From: Lachnospiraceae bacterium
GTDB lineage: Bacteria > Bacillota > Clostridia > Lachnospirales > Lachnospiraceae
Assembly (NCBI GenBank): GCA_022790855.1
Contig: JAAVYA010000051.1
Span: 1-64,000, forward strand
DNA length: 64,000 nucleotides
Direction of reading: 5' to 3'
The notes beneath the pieces are model-generated. The model had not been told where the DNA came from, searched no databases, and was given only the letters and a program-made list of their open reading frames with translations. Shown piece after piece: positions 60,992 through 64,000 of this stretch; position 1 is the stretch's first letter; the number at the start of each line of letters is the position of its first letter. A program made the translations under genes and the position numbers.

Positions 60992-62323
60992 TTATTCGAA
61001 CACTTTCACAAAGGGGTCTTCTCTGGTGCAGGGCCAAAAGCCTCCTGCGCCCTCCCCTCCCGGGTTTGCCGTCTTCATAAAATTCGTCCAACAGGTTACC
61101 ATCTCTTCACTGATCTCATAATCATGATGTTCCATGGGACGCCAGCATCGTGACAACGTTCCAAAGGTATACCATAATTCTGAGGAATGAAACGCTCCCC
61201 AGTCGTCCCCCGGAAGCCTGCGGGCAAAATGATAAGCGTAGGCCCTGCGCCCCAGTTCTTCCTGCTTTTGGCACCAACTGATGCATTCTTCCAAGATATC
61301 TCCCGGATTCTTCTGCTTTTCTTCTTCGGGCTTTGTGCCCAGGTCGTTGGTCACACAGCCAGCCATATAGGGAATTGCTTTCATGGTTCCCTTTTTATAT
61401 ACGCCGCTGACTTTTTCCGTCAGAACGTAGCCGTCCACATTGGGAACCACCACAATCCCTTTTCCCATCTGCCAGGTTTTCTCATCCATCCTGCCTTTGG
61501 CAGCCATGATTTCTTCTGTTGACAGTCCCCGCAGAGCGTCTATGTTGTCAGCTCCTGCCAGTTCTGTAAACAATTCCCCAAGCTGGGCTTCTTCTTCCAG
61601 GGTGGGCGTATAGAGGAAATTTTTTTCACAGTCCAGGCCGCTCTGCAAAATTGCTTTGGCGATCATATTCCCGGTAAGAGGGGAAGATACCAGTACCTGG
61701 GTACTCATACTTCCTGCGGACTGGCCGAATACCGTAATATTATTTTTATCTCCGCCGAAGGCTTCTATATTCTCATAGACCCAGGTCAAGGCCGCAATCT
61801 GGTCTAAAATGCCGTAGTTGCCTGATATCCCTCTTTCATTCTCCTGATTCAGCCAGGGATGGGCCAAAAATCCCAGGATGCCTACCCTGTAATTAATGGT
61901 TACCAGGATCACGCCTTTTTTGCAGAAAGCTTCTCCGTCAAATTCCATCTCGCTGCCGAAGCCTCCGCCGAAGCCTCCGCCATGTATCCAGAAAGCAACA
62001 GGAAGTTTTGCGTCTTTCGCCCCGTCCGGCGCCCAGATATTCAAATACAGACAGTCCTCGCTCATGGGCGGGATAAACTCCGGATTACTGTAAAATTCTT
62101 TATGGAATCTCCCGGTAATGGGATGGCTGGGATCTGGCAGGGATTGTATGCTCATGGCGCCAAAGGTATCCGCATGATAAACACCTTCCCAGGGCGTCAG
62201 CGCCTTTGGCGCCTTCCACCGCAGTTCTCCCACCGGGGGCGCGGCATAAGGAATACCCTTGTAGACGGTATATCCTTCCTTTTGAATTCCTTGGATACTG
62301 CCATAGTTTGTTAAAACAGCCAT
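60992..62323 (-). CDS. type B carboxylesterase
   Basis: 443 aa, cytoplasmic (no signal peptide). YKGIPYAAPPVGELRWKAP, SEDCLYLNIWAP, oxyanion HGGGFGGGFG and nucleophile GQSAGSMS are the carboxylesterase B signatures. It is somewhat short; the C-terminal lid and domain are reduced. It could remove acyl groups from decorated glycosides or hydrolyse a ring-opened product; both are guesses from context. Convergent with the AraC-GH39 genes, whose stop lies 3 bp away. Confidence 0.87.
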   Translation of the reverse strand: MAVLTNYGSIQGIQKEGYTVYKGIPYAAPPVGELRWKAPKALTPWEGVYHADTFGAMSIQSLPDPSHPITGRFHKEFYSNPEFIPPMSEDCLYLNIWAPDGAKDAKLPVAFWIHGGGFGGGFGSEMEFDGEAFCKKGVILVTINYRVGILGFLAHPWLNQENERGISGNYGILDQIAALTWVYENIEAFGGDKNNITVFGQSAGSMSTQVLVSSPLTGNMIAKAILQSGLDCEKNFLYTPTLEEEAQLGELFTELAGADNIDALRGLSTEEIMAAKGRMDEKTWQMGKGIVVVPNVDGYVLTEKVSGVYKKGTMKAIPYMAGCVTNDLGTKPEEEKQKNPGDILEECISWCQKQEELGRRAYAYHFARRLPGDDWGAFHSSELWYTFGTLSRCWRPMEHHDYEISEEMVTCWTNFMKTANPGGEGAGGFWPCTREDPFVKVFE

Positions 62324-62341
62324 AATCTTTGCCTCTCGATC

Positions 62342-63292
62342 TTAGTATGTGTCTTTGAAGTTCTTAAAGGGCTCTAACAGCTTAGGCAGGGTGTCCTTAT
62401 TTTCTTCCAGCTTGGGAATAATTACTTTCATCATATCCCGCAGCTCATAGTGATGCTCCCAAAGGCCGTCCATCTTTCCTCTTGCCCGCTTCTGCTCTGC
62501 CTCTGTGAACTCAACGCTCACCTTCTCCCCGTCTACCTTCAGGGTTCCCCGGATCCCGCACAGCGGACATTCCACATGTACGCTTCCCCATAAGGTGATC
62601 AAATTGTTATGGCATACCGGACATACTCCCTCGTCTCCGTAGAATTCGATTTCTTCCCGTTCCTTGCCGTTGCAGGCTACCATATGTCTGCCAAGTCCCG
62701 CCACTTGTTCCATAAAAGGCGGATCTAATACGGGATTGGTGCGGTGTCCCATATCATAGGCATCAATCTGCCCTACCGGGATCATGCAGGTGGACATACC
62801 GAAGATTCCCATATTGACTAATCCCAAAGAGACCCAGTTCTGGGTATGGGCGCCCCCAACGGATATGTAAGCCACATATTTTTTCCGGAACAGGCGCTCG
62901 TCCAGCATCTCTTTCGCGCCTTCCTTCACACGCTTCTCCTGCTCTGCCGTAGCGCTTGCCAGATCGTGGGCCGCCCCGAAACGGTCAATGAAGCATTTCA
63001 TCTGGCCGGAGGGAGCTAAAGCATAGACGGGAGCAGCCGTGATAATGCCGTCCGCCTCTAATACTTCATGCTCCAGCGCCAGATAATCATCCTTCAAAAC
63101 GCATTTGATCTGGCCTCCTTCATCCCTGGAGCGGGAGCAGGCGCCGCATCCGGTACACTGACGGATATTCATACTCATGGTGTTAATGAATTTTACTTCC
63201 GCTCCGGCCTCCTTGGCCGCCATCAGCGCCTGTTTCACCACGATGTCACAATTATGCATGTTTCTTCCCCAGGAAAGTCCTAAAATTTTCAT
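62342..63292 (-). CDS. flavodoxin-like NADPH-dependent FMN reductase with zinc ribbon
   Basis: 316 aa. Residues about 1-200 are a flavodoxin-fold FMN reductase (LGLSWGRNMHNCDIVVKQAL, CTGCGACSRSRDEG, APVYALAPSGQMKCFIDR). A zinc-ribbon pair then follows (CPVCHNN and CPLCGIRG), and a helical tail. The CxxCxxC motif near residue 47 may hold an Fe-S cluster or be redox-active. Likely reduces an aromatic or quinoid substrate or an electron carrier. AAGGAGG precedes the ATG; 28 bp after the SnoaL-like gene. Confidence 0.82.
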   Translation of the reverse strand: MKILGLSWGRNMHNCDIVVKQALMAAKEAGAEVKFINTMSMNIRQCTGCGACSRSRDEGGQIKCVLKDDYLALEHEVLEADGIITAAPVYALAPSGQMKCFIDRFGAAHDLASATAEQEKRVKEGAKEMLDERLFRKKYVAYISVGGAHTQNWVSLGLVNMGIFGMSTCMIPVGQIDAYDMGHRTNPVLDPPFMEQVAGLGRHMVACNGKEREEIEFYGDEGVCPVCHNNLITLWGSVHVECPLCGIRGTLKVDGEKVSVEFTEAEQKRARGKMDGLWEHHYELRDMMKVIIPKLEENKDTLPKLLEPFKNFKDTY

Positions 63293-63320
63293 TTTCTTCC
63301 TCCTTGTTATTTGCTTTTCT

Positions 63321-63659
63321 CTATTCTACCGGCTGCAATACATCCCAATGCTCCGCCAGCTTCCCATCCTGAATACGGTAGATATCTACCACACGACATC
63401 TGGTATTGCCTTGCTGGTCTACATTTTTCAGGTATACGGCAATCATATCCCCATCGGAGATCATCATTTTGATGTCCAGCTTAAAATCCGGCCATGCTTT
63501 GAATTTTTCCCCAAATGCCTCCATCAGGGCTGCACGGCCCTGGTCTACTCCGGGATTATGCTGGATGTAATCCTCCCGGACATATTTTTTAGCGGATTCT
63601 ACGTCATGGCCATTGAAAAACTCCCGGTAAAACCCTTCGATGATTTCTTTGTTACTCAT
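63321..63659 (-). CDS. SnoaL-like / ester cyclase family protein
   Basis: 112 aa, NTF2-like cone fold (FYREFFNGHDVESAKKYVREDYIQHNPGVDQGR, MIAVYLKNVDQQGN, VDIYRIQDGKLAEHWDVLQPVE). SnoaL-type proteins act as small cyclases, hydrolases or isomerases on polyketide-like aromatic compounds. First gene of a three-gene transcript with the FMN reductase and esterase. AAAGGAGGG lies 4 nt ahead of the ATG. Site 3 of the island operator is 131 bp upstream. Confidence 0.87.
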   Translation of the reverse strand: MSNKEIIEGFYREFFNGHDVESAKKYVREDYIQHNPGVDQGRAALMEAFGEKFKAWPDFKLDIKMMISDGDMIAVYLKNVDQQGNTRCRVVDIYRIQDGKLAEHWDVLQPVE

Positions 63660-63789
63660 GCCATCCCTCCTTTGTATGTTATTTTAACTATTTTTCCTGG
63701 GAAAGTCTTTTGAATTTTAGAGAAAAGTTACAATATCCCATTACGAATTATGGGTTTTCTGTAAAAAAATGATGTCTTTTCCGATTTTA

Positions 63790-63817
63790 TCTTAATATTT
63801 TCAGGGATTTTTTAAGA
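63790..63817. promoter_or_regulatory. island operator, site 3
   Basis: TCTTAAT (63790-63796), 14 bp, TTTAAGA (63811-63817): one mismatch to sites 1 and 2, same spacing. It overlaps the murE stop codon and lies 131 bp upstream of the SnoaL-like gene, nearly the same distance as site 1 from its gene. Confidence 0.6.
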
Positions 63818-64000
63818 TTCCCGCAAAATCTCTTCCACTAGCTTCCGTTCGTCCATGGGATATTTCACACCCTGGATCTCCTGATAGCTTTCATGGCCTT
63901 TGCCTGCCAGCACGATCACGTCACCCGGCCTGGCCTGCCCCAGGCAATAACGGATGGCTTCCTTCCGGTCTTCAATCATCACATATTCTCCCTTTGCTTT
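63812..64000 (-). CDS. murE: UDP-N-acetylmuramyl-tripeptide synthetase MurE, C-terminal part
   Basis: 62 codons before a TAA, running off the right edge. Contains DVIVLAGKGHESYQEIQG, the conserved C-terminal GKGHE signature of MurE, which adds the third amino acid (usually meso-diaminopimelate in clostridia) to the peptidoglycan precursor. The stop codon overlaps an operator-like palindrome of the neighbouring island, which suggests that the island was built directly against this gene. Confidence 0.88.
   Translation of the reverse strand, partial: KAKGEYVMIEDRKEAIRYCLGQARPGDVIVLAGKGHESYQEIQGVKYPMDERKLVEEILRES

Noticed and set aside
1-64000. CRISPR arrays, rRNA genes, prophage or complete insertion sequences
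   Set aside because: No regularly spaced direct repeats, no rRNA signatures, and no transposase or integrase motifs were found anywhere in the window.

Overview
The window looks like chromosomal DNA of a gut-type, spore-forming clostridium, most likely family Lachnospiraceae. Pointers are a YlmC/YmxH-type sporulation protein, NrdR, a YchF / nucleoside kinase / Nif3 / TrmK / RpoD / DnaG / Dgt housekeeping block, a VOR-type 2-oxoacid:ferredoxin oxidoreductase, Bce-type and LytTR-linked ABC systems, AGGAGG ribosome-binding sites on nearly every gene and 17-bp-spaced sigma-A promoters. The genus cannot be fixed from the sequence alone.

Layout. 0.2-3 kb (+): ABC ATPase, permease, LytTR regulator and DUF3021 protein, closed by a 280-bp near-perfect palindrome. 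3.4-10 kb (-): GntR and AraC regulators, a three-gene ABC exporter with an unlisted 58-aa membrane protein, and a YjbR / LytTR response regulator / GHKL kinase operon. 10-12.2 kb: a patch of small and broken genes (Uma2 nuclease, 60-aa protein, TetR fragment, PhlG-like fragment). 12.2-15.7 kb (-): VOR oxidoreductase and a P-loop ATPase. 16-18.6 kb (+): orphan RelB-like antitoxin with a deleted toxin, LysR regulator and a full PhlG/phloretin-hydrolase-like enzyme. 18.6-21.4 kb (-): BceAB-type transporter. 21.5-30.8 kb (-): housekeeping block. 31-41.3 kb: Fe-S aldo/keto reductase, tRNA-Leu(CAG), ferritin-like protein, EutP-EutS pair, asparaginase, threonine aldolase, Kef-type antiporter, CBS-ACT protein, MATE exporter and xylulokinase-like kinase.

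The most interesting part is 41.6-63.7 kb, a catabolic island that I read as a C-glycoside (C-glycosyl flavonoid/polyketide type) utilisation locus. It carries two complete pairs resembling the DgpC/CarC (sugar-phosphate-isomerase-like alpha) and DgpB/CarB (DUF6379 beta) subunits of C-C bond-cleaving C-glycoside deglycosidases, three Gfo/Idh/MocA oxidoreductases (the DgpA-type step makes the 3-oxo-sugar), a Hyi-like isomerase, a lipoprotein-dependent ABC importer with two paralogous binding proteins, an RpiR regulator, two tandem AraC regulators fused to GH39-like domains with a degraded active site, a carboxylesterase, a flavodoxin-like FMN reductase with a zinc ribbon, and a SnoaL-like protein. 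A shared 28-bp palindrome (TCTTAAT-N14-ATTAAGA) lies upstream of the importer, between the RpiR and AraC genes, and upstream of the SnoaL/FMN reductase/esterase genes, which ties the island into one putative regulon. The window ends inside the 3' end of murE.

How the parts could fit together (inference): the importer brings in a C-glycoside, a Gfo/Idh/MocA enzyme oxidises the sugar at C3, an alpha/beta pair breaks the sugar-aglycone C-C bond, the remaining oxidoreductases and isomerase return the keto-sugar to metabolism, and the esterase, FMN reductase and perhaps the PhlG-like hydrolase at 17.7 kb act on acyl groups or the aglycone.
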